Source of the DNA: Streptomyces sp. CG 926
Lineage (GTDB): Bacteria; Actinomycetota; Actinomycetes; Streptomycetales; Streptomycetaceae
Direction: 5' to 3'
NCBI RefSeq assembly: GCF_003148825.1
Contig: NZ_QGGZ01000003.1
Coordinates: 186,001 to 250,000, forward strand
Length of the DNA stretch: 64,000 nucleotides
Shown here: positions 53,271 through 64,000 of the stretch, piece after piece
Numbering within the stretch: the first letter of the stretch is position 1
Layout: the number at the start of each line of letters is the position of its first letter
Position numbers and translations under genes: made by a program
Notes under the pieces: model-generated
What the model saw: the letters and a program-made list of their open reading frames with translations, nothing else
What the model was told of the DNA's origin: nothing
Database searches by the model: none

Positions 53271-53391
53271 CGCAGGCCGACGCGGGCCGACGCACCGACG
53301 CGGGCCGACGCAGGCCGGCGCAGGCCGGCGCACCGACGCGGGCCGACGCAGGCCGACGCAGGCCGACCGCAGGCCGATCGAAGGCCCGCCC
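53271..53391. repeat. GC-rich tandem repeat
   Basis: About a dozen imperfect copies of a 10-bp unit, GCAGGCCGAC, with variants (GCGGGCCGAC, GCAGGCCGGC, and shorter GCACCGAC) fill most of the gap between the MarR/GbsR gene and the AraC gene. There are no spacer-like sequences, so this is not a CRISPR array. Confidence 0.85.
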
Positions 53392-53471
53392 CAGCCCCGC
53401 CGTACGGTGATCGAATCCGGAAGCGCCGATACCCGCAGACGGGACACCTCCCGCGTGCCATGCTGGAACGC

Positions 53472-53891
53472 ATGAACCTGGAGGACCTGGTACGGCTGCG
53501 CCGCGCCCGGGACATGATGGACCGCGAGTACGCGGAGCCGCTGGACGTTCAGGCACTCGCGAACGTCGCCCTCATGTCCCCGGGACACTTCTCCCGCAGC
53601 TTCCGCGCCGCCTTCGGGGAGACCCCGTACAGCTACCTCATGACCCGCCGCGTCGAGCGCGCGAAGGCGCTGCTGCGCCGCGGCGACATGAGCGTGACGG
53701 ACGTCTGCTTCGCCGTCGGATGCACCTCGCTCGGGTCCTTCAGCTCGCGCTTCACCGAGCTCGTCGGCGAGACCCCCAGCGCCTACCGGGCCCGCAGCCA
53801 CGACGACGGCGCGGCGATCCCGGCCTGCGTCGCCAAGATCCTCACGCGACCGGTCAGGATCGGAGAAGCGAAATCCGCACCCTCCTCGTAG
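53472..53891 (+). CDS. AraC family transcriptional regulator
   Basis: 139 residues from the ATG at 53472 (another ATG lies 12 bp upstream). It is a bare AraC DNA-binding domain with two helix-turn-helices (LDVQALANVALMSPGHFSRSF and MSVTDVCFAVGCTSLGSFSSRF) and only a short tail, with no sensor domain. It starts the AraC-VOC-UvrA-like cassette, with the VOC gene 10 bp downstream. Such short regulators may depend on a partner or be constitutively active. Confidence 0.9.
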   Translation: MNLEDLVRLRRARDMMDREYAEPLDVQALANVALMSPGHFSRSFRAAFGETPYSYLMTRRVERAKALLRRGDMSVTDVCFAVGCTSLGSFSSRFTELVGETPSAYRARSHDDGAAIPACVAKILTRPVRIGEAKSAPSS

Positions 53892-53901
53892 CGTCGACGG
53901 C

Positions 53902-54318
53902 ATGGACATCAACCTCTCGCAGTGCTTCATCGCCGTCGACGACCACGACAAGGCGCTCGCCTTCTACCGCGACATCCTGGGCCTGGAGGTCCGCAACGAC
54001 GTCGGGTTCGAGGGGATGCGCTGGGTGACCGTCGCCTCCCCCACCCAGCCGGACGTGGAGATCGTCCTCGAACCGCCGCTCGCCGACCCGGGCGCCTCGG
54101 CGGCCGACCGGCAGGCCATGGCGGAGCTGCTGGCCAAGGGCCTGCTGCGCGGCGTGATCTTCTCCACCGACGACGTCGACGCCACCTTCGAACACATCCG
54201 GGCCGCCGGCGGGGAGGTGCTGCAGGAGCCGGTCGACCAGCCGTACGGCGTCCGCGACTGCGCCTTCCGCGACCCGGCGGGCAACATGCTCCGCTTCAAC
54301 CAGCCCCGCAAGCACTGA
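53902..54318 (+). CDS. VOC-superfamily (glyoxalase/bleomycin-resistance-like) protein
   Basis: 138 residues, with paired beta-alpha-beta-beta-beta modules: QCFIAVDDHDKALAFYRDILG at the start and RDPAGNMLRFNQP at the end. Family members bind metals or drugs and either transform or sequester them. It is encoded between the AraC regulator and the UvrA-like ATPase, which suggests a role in tolerance to a toxic compound, but no substrate can be named. Confidence 0.9.
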   Translation: MDINLSQCFIAVDDHDKALAFYRDILGLEVRNDVGFEGMRWVTVASPTQPDVEIVLEPPLADPGASAADRQAMAELLAKGLLRGVIFSTDDVDATFEHIRAAGGEVLQEPVDQPYGVRDCAFRDPAGNMLRFNQPRKH

Positions 54319-54385
54319 GGACCGACTGCCTCAGGAGTCCGCGCAGGAGTCCGAGCAGACGGCCCGCCCGAGAGATGGAGACACG

Positions 54386-56800
<2,415 letters not shown>

Positions 56801-56813
56801 CCCCGCGGCGCCG

Positions 56814-56857
56814 GAGCGGCGGCCGAGCGGCGGCCGAGCGGCGGCCGAGCGGCGGCC
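56814..56857. repeat. Four exact copies of an 11-bp unit
   Basis: GAGCGGCGGCC is repeated at 56814, 56825, 56836 and 56847, directly before the uvrA-like terminator. Confidence 0.92.
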
Positions 56858-56890
56858 GGACCCCTGCCCGTATCAGTGGCAGGGGTCCGG
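56856..56890. terminator. Terminator between the UvrA-like and lipid-kinase-like genes
   Basis: Perfect 13-bp arms CCGGACCCCTGCC and GGCAGGGGTCCGG around a 9-nt loop. The two flanking genes converge, so it probably serves both. Confidence 0.88.
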
Positions 56891-56939
56891 GGAGCCGGCT
56901 GCGGGGGCGCGCCCGCCGCTCACCGTGCACCCGGTGTGG

Positions 56940-57794
56940 TCACCGGGGCACGGTGAGCGCCCAAGCCCCCGGACGCAGGGTCCACGTACGGCGGCGAACC
57001 GGGCCGGTCAGCGCCGCGTCGGCGCGGTACCGGAAGTCCGCGCCGGACACCGTCACCGTCCTCGCCCGGGCCGTGACCGTCGATTCGGCGGAGCTTCCGC
57101 CGCCCGTCCGGACCACGACCTCCGCCGCGCCGCCGTCGTCCCGGGTGCGAACCGAGACGTCCTCCACGGGCCGGTCCACGTCCGCGAGCAGCACCCCGTC
57201 GGCCTCGACCCGCAGCCGGTGCCGGCTCGTGGCCGCGCCGCCGGCCGCCGCGACCGGCCGGACCAGCGTCCGGACCAGCGAGCGGTAGGCGCTCCACACC
57301 GACGGCCCGGCGGGCCGCGGGACCCCGTGCACCGGCGGAATCCGCAGCGCGCCGAGCACCACCCCGTCGCTGTCGTCGACCAGCAGGTCACAGCTGCGCA
57401 CCGCCCCGTCGAGGACGGCCCGGGCCGCGGTGACGGCCGACAGCGGCACGCCGAGGGACCTGGCCAGCCCCAGCGACCCCACCGGGCCGACCGGGACCAG
57501 CGCCAGGGGTCCTTCTCCCAGCCCGCGCTCCCGGTGCAGCAACCCCACGGCGCGCACCAGGGCACGGTCGTCACCGACGATCACCAGCCGTCGATGACCC
57601 CGGCGGGCAAGAGCCCGCGCAAATTCCTCCTGCGAATCCGGCAGGCAGATTTTCGCTGCCGCGCCCGCTGACAACACATCCTTCGCGATCCGCACGGACT
57701 CGCCGTCAAGACGGCGGGCGACCGGGTCGACGAGCACGAGCAGGCCGCCTACCGGCGCGCCCGCTTGGCTCATGGTGGGCTCTGGAGCCGACAC
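56940..57794 (-). CDS. Diacylglycerol-kinase-like protein with degenerate active site
   Basis: 284 residues from the GTG at 57794, which has AGGAAGGA upstream; an ATG at 57773 is the alternative. The N-terminal LLVLVDPVARR and the overall two-domain layout fit the NAD/DAG kinase superfamily, and from memory a DAG-kinase-like gene sits beside purA in other Streptomyces. However, the nucleotide-binding GGDGT motif is replaced by VGDDR (in LVIVGDDRALV), so phosphotransfer is doubtful. The C-terminal half is rich in Arg and beta strands. It may bind a lipid without modifying it. It is divergent from purA. Confidence 0.78.
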   Translation of the reverse strand: MSAPEPTMSQAGAPVGGLLVLVDPVARRLDGESVRIAKDVLSAGAAAKICLPDSQEEFARALARRGHRRLVIVGDDRALVRAVGLLHRERGLGEGPLALVPVGPVGSLGLARSLGVPLSAVTAARAVLDGAVRSCDLLVDDSDGVVLGALRIPPVHGVPRPAGPSVWSAYRSLVRTLVRPVAAAGGAATSRHRLRVEADGVLLADVDRPVEDVSVRTRDDGGAAEVVVRTGGGSSAESTVTARARTVTVSGADFRYRADAALTGPVRRRTWTLRPGAWALTVPR

Positions 57795-57828
57795 CTCGGT
57801 CCTTCCTCGGGTAGCATCTTTGTGCAAG

Positions 57829-57856
57829 AGGCCCTTGCGCTATTGCGCCAGGGCCT
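57829..57856 (+). promoter_or_regulatory. Hairpin in the purA leader
   Basis: AGGCCCTTGCGC and GCGCCAGGGCCT pair over 12 bp with one mismatch around a TATT loop, about 100 bp before the purA start. A possible -10 (TAGCAT, 57812-57817) lies just upstream, so the hairpin would be at the 5' end of the purA transcript. It is not followed by a T run, and it could instead affect translation or RNA stability. Confidence 0.5.
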
Positions 57857-57957
57857 TCGTCTATTCCGGGGCACCGGTCCGACGGCTCAGCCTGCGGTGT
57901 ACATCGTCGTACGCCCCCTGACCTTGGACATGCCCCATCCGGAAGAGGTGTACGCCT

Positions 57958-59241
<1,284 letters not shown>

Positions 59242-59255
59242 GAGACCCGGTCCCC

Positions 59256-59298
59256 CCGGAGGGGCGGCAGGCGCACCCCGCGCCCGCCGCCCCTCCGG
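59256..59298 (+). terminator. Terminator after purA
   Basis: CCGGAGGGGCGGC (59256-59268) pairs with GCCGCCCCTCCGG (59286-59298), with a smaller inner GGCGC/GCGCC pair. Confidence 0.85.
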
Positions 59299-59325
59299 CG
59301 TTGTCGGGCGGCCCGGGAACGCCTC

Positions 59326-59361
59326 TGGCACGCCCCCTGGCACGCCCCCTGGCACGCCGCC
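59326..59361. repeat. Three copies of a 12-bp unit
   Basis: TGGCACGCCCCC is repeated at 59326, 59338 and 59350 (last copy with one change), between the purA terminator and the promoter region of the CMD-family gene. Confidence 0.9.
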
Positions 59362-59455
59362 TGCGGGACGCCGGAAAGAAATGTCCCGCTCCCTGTCACA
59401 TCCGTCCGCTCCCCTCCGTCAGTGCTGTGAAGACACCGACCGAAGGAGAGCAGCA

Positions 59456-59944
59456 ATGACGAACACCTCCATCTCGCGGATGCCGAACCCGGCCGAGTTC
59501 GTCCCCGAGCTGAACGACATCAGCGCCGCCCTCTTCCGGGCCACGGGCAACCGCTCCGTGCCGCGGACCACGATGAGCCTGGTCCACCTGCGCGCCGGGC
59601 AGATCGTCGGCAACACGTACCTGACCGTCCTGAACACCGGTTTCCTGCGCAAGGCCGGGGAGTCCGAGGAGCGCATCACGGCCGTCTCCTCCTGGCAGGA
59701 CGCCCCCTACTTCACGGCCGCCGAGCGCGCCGCCCTCGCCCTGGTGGAGGCCACCCTCCAGCCCGCCCCGCACGGTCGGGAGCGGGTCACCGACGAGCTC
59801 TACGCCGAGGTCGCCGCGCACTACGACGAGAAGGCCCTCGCCACCCTCACCATCGCGATCGGGCAGATCAACTTCTTCATCGCCCTGGCCGTGATCGGCA
59901 AGCCCCAGCCGGTCACCTCGCTGGCCGACGAGCAGTGGGGCTGA
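59456..59944 (+). CDS. Carboxymuconolactone decarboxylase/AhpD-like protein without the cysteines
   Basis: 162 residues from the ATG at 59456 with AAGGAGAG upstream. It follows the AhpD/CMD pattern (LRAGQI...AGESEERI...SWQDAPYFTAAERAAL...VAAHYDEKALATLTIAIGQINFFIALAV). The usual C-x-x-C with a following His is missing: positions 53, 56 and 60 are Asn, Leu and Asn. Peroxide-reducing or decarboxylase chemistry of the usual type is therefore unlikely. It stands alone, with its own promoter. Function unknown. Confidence 0.85.
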   Translation: MTNTSISRMPNPAEFVPELNDISAALFRATGNRSVPRTTMSLVHLRAGQIVGNTYLTVLNTGFLRKAGESEERITAVSSWQDAPYFTAAERAALALVEATLQPAPHGRERVTDELYAEVAAHYDEKALATLTIAIGQINFFIALAVIGKPQPVTSLADEQWG

Positions 59945-60111
59945 GGTCGGTGGGCCGAGGTCTCCGTAGGCCCGCCCCCTGGGCCCCGTAAGGGCAGGAC
60001 CGGTCTCGGGGGGCGGGTTCCGGGTGGGCGGAAATATGATGTGCACGGGCCTGTGCACGGGCTTTTCGCGCAGCGGAGGCAGGGACGGATGGATGCACCT
60101 CGGAGCGTTCC

Positions 60112-60948
60112 GTGACTCCTCGCCGTGCCCCGCGGGCGGCCAGCGCCGACCTGCTCAGCACGCTCGGGCGGCTCGCCGACCAGGCCCGCCGCGGGGTGGA
60201 GCTGCAGCAGGCCCGGGTGGACCTGGCCGAGGCGCTGCAGAGCGAGATGCTGCCCGCCTCGCTTCCCGCGCTGCCGGGCCTGCGGACCGCCGCCCGGTAC
60301 GCGCCCGCCCGGCACGGCCTGGACATCGGTGGTGACTGGTACGACGGCTTCCGGCTGCCCGAGGGGGCTCTGGCCTTCTGCATCGGTGACGTCCAGGGGC
60401 ACGACGTGGAGGCGGCCGCCTTCATGGGGCAGGTGCGGATCTGCCTGCGCGCCGTGGCGGCCGTGGTCGTCGATCCGGGCGAGGTGCTGAGCCGGGCCAA
60501 CGAGGTGCTGCTCTCCATGGACCGCGACCTCTTCGCGACCTGCAGCCTGCTGCGCTTCGACCCGGAGACCCGGGAGCTGGAGACCGCCCGGGCCGGCCAT
60601 GTTCCGGCGGTCTGGGCCACCGTCGACGGCGAGTACGGCATAGCCGAGGACGACGGCGGCCTGCCGCTGAACCTGGCGCCCGGGGCGGGGTACGCGGTGA
60701 CCCGCCGCCGCCTGACGAAGGCGGGGTCGATCGTGCTGCTCACCGACGGTGTGGTCGAGGGGCCGAAGTTCCCGATCGAGGTGGGCCTGGAGCGGGTGGC
60801 CAAGGTGGTGCGGGAGGCCGCGGGCACCGATCCGGGCGAGCTGGCCGCCGAGGTGATGAAGGTGGCCGACTCCACCGGCCACGCGGACGACGCCGCCGTG
60901 CTCGTGCTCACCCACGACGCCCGACCCGACCCGCAGGAGACGGGCTAG
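60112..60948 (+). CDS. SpoIIE/PP2C-type serine/threonine phosphatase
   Basis: 278 residues, GTG start with GGAG nearby. An N-terminal coiled region (about 15-45) precedes the phosphatase domain with metal-site motifs IGGDWYDG and IGDVQGHD and the C-terminal HADDAAVLVL. Such enzymes act on anti-anti-sigma factors or other phosphoproteins. No sensor domain is fused to it, but the MASE1 protein starts 3 bp downstream and could be its sensory input. Confidence 0.9.
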   Translation: MTPRRAPRAASADLLSTLGRLADQARRGVELQQARVDLAEALQSEMLPASLPALPGLRTAARYAPARHGLDIGGDWYDGFRLPEGALAFCIGDVQGHDVEAAAFMGQVRICLRAVAAVVVDPGEVLSRANEVLLSMDRDLFATCSLLRFDPETRELETARAGHVPAVWATVDGEYGIAEDDGGLPLNLAPGAGYAVTRRRLTKAGSIVLLTDGVVEGPKFPIEVGLERVAKVVREAAGTDPGELAAEVMKVADSTGHADDAAVLVLTHDARPDPQETG

Positions 60949-60951
60949 CGC

Positions 60952-61956
60952 GTGTCACGGCCCGCGGGGGGCGCCGGGCTGTTGTCTGATGCTGTGGTGC
61001 GCACCGAGGGATGGCGACGTCTGCCCGCAGCTCTGCTGCCGATCCTCGCCGTCGCCGTCGCCTACTACGTGGGCGGTCTGATCGGCCTGTACCAGCGTGT
61101 GGTCGTCAACGGCGCCGAGGTGACACCCCTGTGGCTGCCGACCGGCATCGCCGTGGCCTCCCTGCTCTGGATGGGCCTGCGGGCGTGGCCCGGGATCGCG
61201 CTCGGTACGTATCTCACCATCGAGCAGATCAGCGATTTCGACCTGCCGGGCCTGATCATCGTCGCGGGGAACGTGCTCGCCCCCGTGTGCGCGTACCTGA
61301 TGCTGCGCCGGGTGGGTTTCCGTACCGAGATGGACCGGCTGCGGGACGCCCTGGCGCTGGTCTTCCTGGGCGGTCTGCTGCCCATGCTGATCAGCGCGAC
61401 GATCGGGACCTGCACGCTGGTGCTCACCGGGGACCTGCCGACGTCGCAGTTCTGGTCGGTGTGGTCGGCCTGGTGGGCCGGGGACGCGATGGGCGTGCTC
61501 GTCCTGACCCCGCTGCTGCTGGTCCTGCGCCGGGTCACGACGCTCCGGCGGTCCCGGGAGGGCTACCGGACGGCCGAGGCGGCGGCCCTGGTGCTCGCCT
61601 CCGTCGGCGTCACCCTCCTGGCCACCCGCAGCCCCCTCTCGCTGCTCTTCCTCGTCTTCCCGCTGATCATCTGGGCGGCCGTACGTTTCCAGCTCGCCGG
61701 GAGCGCGCCGGTCACCCTGTTGGTGTCGGTCCTGACGATCGCGGCGGCGACCGCCCACGTCGGGCCGTTCGCCCATCACACCCTCTTCGAGATCATGATC
61801 AACCTCCAGGGCCTCAACGGCGCGGCGGCCCTGACCGGGCTGCTGCTGTCGGCCCTGGTCACCGAGCAGAACAACGTCCGGCTGAAGATCGAGCAGGTCT
61901 GCGAGGACCTCGCCGAACTGGTGGAACACCTGGCCCCGGGCAAACCGGATCGATAG
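60952..61956 (+). CDS. Free-standing MASE1-domain membrane sensor
   Basis: 334 residues, GTG start. About eight membrane helices with MASE1 hallmarks (TPLWLPTGIAVASLLWMG near 52-70 and WWAGDAMGVLVLTPLLL near 172-190). A short helical C-terminus (LKIEQVCEDLAELVEHL) replaces the output domain. MASE1 is normally joined to GGDEF, kinase or SpoIIE domains. Here it follows a sensor-less SpoIIE phosphatase by 3 bp, so the two probably work together as a split receptor. Confidence 0.88.
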   Translation: MSRPAGGAGLLSDAVVRTEGWRRLPAALLPILAVAVAYYVGGLIGLYQRVVVNGAEVTPLWLPTGIAVASLLWMGLRAWPGIALGTYLTIEQISDFDLPGLIIVAGNVLAPVCAYLMLRRVGFRTEMDRLRDALALVFLGGLLPMLISATIGTCTLVLTGDLPTSQFWSVWSAWWAGDAMGVLVLTPLLLVLRRVTTLRRSREGYRTAEAAALVLASVGVTLLATRSPLSLLFLVFPLIIWAAVRFQLAGSAPVTLLVSVLTIAAATAHVGPFAHHTLFEIMINLQGLNGAAALTGLLLSALVTEQNNVRLKIEQVCEDLAELVEHLAPGKPDR

Positions 61957-62013
61957 AGGCCGGTCGTCGGAGGCGGCGACGAGGGTCGGCGACGGGTGTC
62001 ACACCGCCGGGCG

Positions 62014-62892
62014 CTACCAGGCCAGCTGCGAGATCTCCTCGGCGACCACCGCGCACGCGTCCGCCGCCGGGTCGATCAGCGGGAAGTGTCCGACGGCGTC
62101 CAGGAGGGTCAGCCCGACCATCTCCCCCGCCTTCGCGGCCGCCGCCACATAGGCCTCGGCCACCTGCTGCGGGACCACGATGTCGTCCCGGCCCTGGACC
62201 ACCGCCGTGGCGATCCCGGTCGGCAGCAGTGCCGCCGGATCGGCGTACGGCAGCCGTTCGTCCCAGTGGTCCGCCCCGCCCAGCAGCTGCGCGCTCGCGC
62301 CGCCGCACACGCCCAGTTCCTCCGCCACCGCGAAGTCGGCGATCGGGGCCAGTGCCACCACGCCCCGCAGCATCGGCGGGGCGGGCAGCCGCCACGGGGA
62401 GCCCGCGGGGAGGACGTGCCGGGCCGCGGCCCACAGCGCGAGGTGGCCGCCCGCCGAGTGGCCGGTGACGACCGTGCGGCGGACGTCGGCCTGCGGGAGG
62501 GCGTCGGCCGCCAGCCCCGGCAGGGCGTCCATCGCGGCGGCGACATCGTCGAAGGTCTCCGGCCAACGCCCGGCGACCGGACCCTCGGCGTTCTGGTGCG
62601 GCAGTGAACTACCACGTCGGTACTCGACATTGGCGACGGCGAACCCTCGACGGGCCAGGAAGTCCGCGAGCGGTGTGACGTGTTGTCGGTCGTACGGGGC
62701 CCGCCACGCGCCCCCGTGCAGCAGCACCACGAGCGGTGCCGGCCCCTGGGCCTCACCGCGCGGGGCGTAGAAGTCGACGACGTGGTCGGGGTGTTCCCCG
62801 TACGCGGCGGTCACGTCCGGCGCCACGGTCGGGTGGGCGAAGGCCGAGGCGGCCTCCGCGGCGTCCCGTTCCACTGCGGCGGGGTCCGTCAT
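62014..62892 (-). CDS. Alpha/beta hydrolase, probable N-formylkynurenine formamidase
   Basis: 292 residues. The HGGAW oxyanion motif (59-63), nucleophile S146 in GHSAGGH, a late Asp (QGRDDIVVP) and the catalytic His in AVGHFPLID fit the hormone-sensitive-lipase-like esterases that include KynB-type formamidases. It would hydrolyse N-formylkynurenine to kynurenine. The adjacent kynureninase supports this; a carboxylesterase of other specificity is possible. Palindromic half-sites precede it. Confidence 0.85.
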   Translation of the reverse strand: MTDPAAVERDAAEAASAFAHPTVAPDVTAAYGEHPDHVVDFYAPRGEAQGPAPLVVLLHGGAWRAPYDRQHVTPLADFLARRGFAVANVEYRRGSSLPHQNAEGPVAGRWPETFDDVAAAMDALPGLAADALPQADVRRTVVTGHSAGGHLALWAAARHVLPAGSPWRLPAPPMLRGVVALAPIADFAVAEELGVCGGASAQLLGGADHWDERLPYADPAALLPTGIATAVVQGRDDIVVPQQVAEAYVAAAAKAGEMVGLTLLDAVGHFPLIDPAADACAVVAEEISQLAW

Positions 62893-62933
62893 CGGCTCAA
62901 CCTCTCGGTAACGCGTGGGACAGCGGGGACAGA

Positions 62934-62987
62934 TGTTCCGGTGGTCCGGCAGAGCGGGACCGTATCAGTCCGGAACAGGCTGTTCCG
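62934..62987. promoter_or_regulatory. Candidate operator with three TGTTCCG half-sites
   Basis: CGGAACAG-G-CTGTTCCG (62971-62987) is a perfect inverted repeat, and a third half-site TGTTCCGG lies at 62934-62941. The cluster sits 42-95 bp upstream of the formamidase-like gene, in the space after kynU. Confidence 0.68.
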
Positions 62988-63005
62988 TGCGGGGACCGGA
63001 ATATG

Positions 63006-63041
63006 ACCGGGCGGACGGAGCCGTAGCCCCGCCCGCCCGGT
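63006..63041 (-). terminator. Hairpin after kynU
   Basis: ACCGGGCGG (63006-63014) pairs with CCGCCCGGT (63033-63041). It lies 23 bp beyond the kynureninase stop and before the operator of the next gene. Confidence 0.7.
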
Positions 63042-63063
63042 GATGTGACGTTTCCCTACCGAG

Positions 63064-64000
63064 TCACCCGAAAATGTGACCCAGTGTTTGCGCGGCACGC
63101 TCGGCGTCGGCGAAACCGACGTAGAGCGGGGTGAAGCCGAAGCGCAGGACGTCGGGTGCGCGGAAGTCGCCGATGACGCCCCGGGAGATGAGCTCACCCA
63201 TGACCTCACGGGCGTTCTCGGTCCGCAGCGAGATCTGGCTCCCGCGGCGGCCGTGCTCGACCGGGGTGACCGACTCGACCCGGCCCTGCGGGACGTACGC
63301 CGCCACGCATTCCAGGAAGAAGTCGGTCAGGGCGAGGGACTTGGCCCGTACGTCTTCGACGGACACGCCGTCCCAGGCGTCGAGCGCCGACTCCAGGGCC
63401 AGCATGGACAGGATGTCCGGCGTGCCGACCCGTCCACGGGTCGCGCCCTCGGCCGCCTCGAAGGCCGGGGTCATCGCGAACGGATCCGCGTGACCGTTCC
63501 AGCCCGGGAGCGGGGAGTCGAAGTCGGCCTGGTGGCGGGTGGCGATGTACAGGTACGCGGGCGCGCCGGGGCCGCCGTTGAGGTACTTGTACGTGCAGCC
63601 GACCGCGAGGTCGACGGCGTGCGCGTCGAGGTCGACGGGCAGGGCTCCGGCGGAGTGGCACAGGTCCCAGACCGTGATCGCCCCGGCGGCGCGGGCCGCC
63701 GTGGTGAGGGCGGCGAGGTCGTGGAGCCGTCCGCTGCGGTAGTCGACGTGGTTGAGGAGGACCACGGCGGTGTCCGCGTCCATGGCCTCGGCCGCGTGCG
63801 AGGGGTCCACCGGGACGACGGTCAGGCCCGTCATCCGGGCCGCGGACTGCGCGATGTAGCCGTCGGTGGGGAAGGTGGCCGCGTCGACCAGCAGCTTCGT
63901 CCGGCCGGGGGCCGCGAGACGGGCGGCACCGACCAGAGCCTTGAAGAGGTTGACGCTGGTGGAGTCACCGACGACCACCTGACCGGGGGCCGCGCCGACG
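63064..64000 (-). CDS. kynU: Kynureninase, N-terminus cut by the window
   Basis: 312 codons are visible; the family is about 400-415 residues, so roughly the first 95 are missing. PLP-fold motifs include the start VVGDSTSVNLFKAL, the Asp-containing WDLCHSAGALPVDL and the PLP lysine in CTYKYLNGGPGAP. The C-terminal RGVIGDFRAPDVLRFGFTPLY is typical. It cleaves kynurenine to anthranilate and alanine. With the formamidase-like gene downstream, it forms a tryptophan catabolic pair; tryptophan dioxygenase is expected just beyond the window. Confidence 0.92.
   Translation of the reverse strand, partial: VGAAPGQVVVGDSTSVNLFKALVGAARLAAPGRTKLLVDAATFPTDGYIAQSAARMTGLTVVPVDPSHAAEAMDADTAVVLLNHVDYRSGRLHDLAALTTAARAAGAITVWDLCHSAGALPVDLDAHAVDLAVGCTYKYLNGGPGAPAYLYIATRHQADFDSPLPGWNGHADPFAMTPAFEAAEGATRGRVGTPDILSMLALESALDAWDGVSVEDVRAKSLALTDFFLECVAAYVPQGRVESVTPVEHGRRGSQISLRTENAREVMGELISRGVIGDFRAPDVLRFGFTPLYVGFADAERAAQTLGHIFG

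Noticed and set aside
53271..53391. CRISPR-like array
   Set aside because: Units are about 10 bp and contiguous, without spacers, and no cas genes are present.
57829..57856. Purine riboswitch upstream of purA
   Set aside because: The single hairpin does not show the three-way junction or conserved core of known purine aptamers; only a simple stem is supported.

Overview
This is a chromosomal segment of a high-GC actinomycete, almost certainly Streptomyces or a close relative such as Kitasatospora. The evidence is a very high GC content with G/C-ending codons, many GTG starts, many 4-bp ATGA or 8-bp stop/start overlaps, a WhiB-like wblA, two ArsA/Get3-like ATPases, and the core gene order acs, nhaA, nth, crp, wblA, ponA-like, ask/asd, recR, ybaB, purA. 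From memory this order matches the S. coelicolor core region. No insertion sequence, integrase, CRISPR array or biosynthetic gene cluster was seen. The window is core chromosome with small strain-variable modules.

Layout. At 1-5000 lie a SulP transporter/beta-carbonic anhydrase fusion and acetyl-CoA synthetase. At 5108-23326 lies a block whose order resembles the mycobacterial acs-ephE-marP-nudix-nth-crp-MBL-RidA-ArsA pair-whiB4-ponA2-phosphoesterase region. It holds NhaA, a Holin-X-like membrane protein, an epoxide-hydrolase-like enzyme, a MarP-like membrane protease, NUDIX, endonuclease III, Crp, a nucleotidyltransferase, a NUDIX/MBL/L7-L12-like operon, RidA, DUF4177, two Get3-like ATPases, WblA, a bifunctional penicillin-binding protein, YqeY and a metallophosphoesterase. 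At 23339-29985 are a Pr6Pr membrane protein, tRNA-Pro(CGG) with its terminator, small unknown genes, an HD protein, cytosine deaminase, an S9 peptidase and a SURF1 protein. At 30133-36338 are an ECF/SigE-type sigma factor with a co-transcribed membrane partner, an asd-like/ask operon and ybaB-recR-DUF5063.

At 36608-42310 come a SLATT membrane protein, an unknown protein, a GntR regulator, a class III aminotransferase, an autoregulated-looking DJ-1/MarR operon and a SnoaL-like protein. At 42538-50131 a translationally coupled operon (exported serine hydrolase, membrane acyltransferase, histidine kinase, response regulator) is followed by a second, clearly paralogous two-component system and a P450. 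At 50157-53260 an ABC exporter and a MarR/GbsR-type repressor are divergent around a 16-bp palindrome. At 53472-56800 an AraC-VOC-UvrA-like cassette follows a GC-rich tandem repeat. At 56940-64000 are a degenerate lipid-kinase-like protein, purA, a cysteine-less AhpD/CMD protein, a SpoIIE-type phosphatase paired with a free-standing MASE1 sensor, and a kynurenine-pathway pair (formamidase-like and kynureninase, the latter cut by the window end).

The most interesting signals are: an asymmetric Get3-like ATPase pair beside wblA; an asd homologue with altered active-site motifs next to an aspartokinase that keeps an internal beta-subunit start; the split MASE1/SpoIIE pair; the hydrolase/acyltransferase/two-component operon; the sigma factor and its membrane partner; and several clear palindromic operators (DJ-1/MarR, ABC/MarR, kynurenine genes). 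Comparisons with other genomes are from memory and no search was run.
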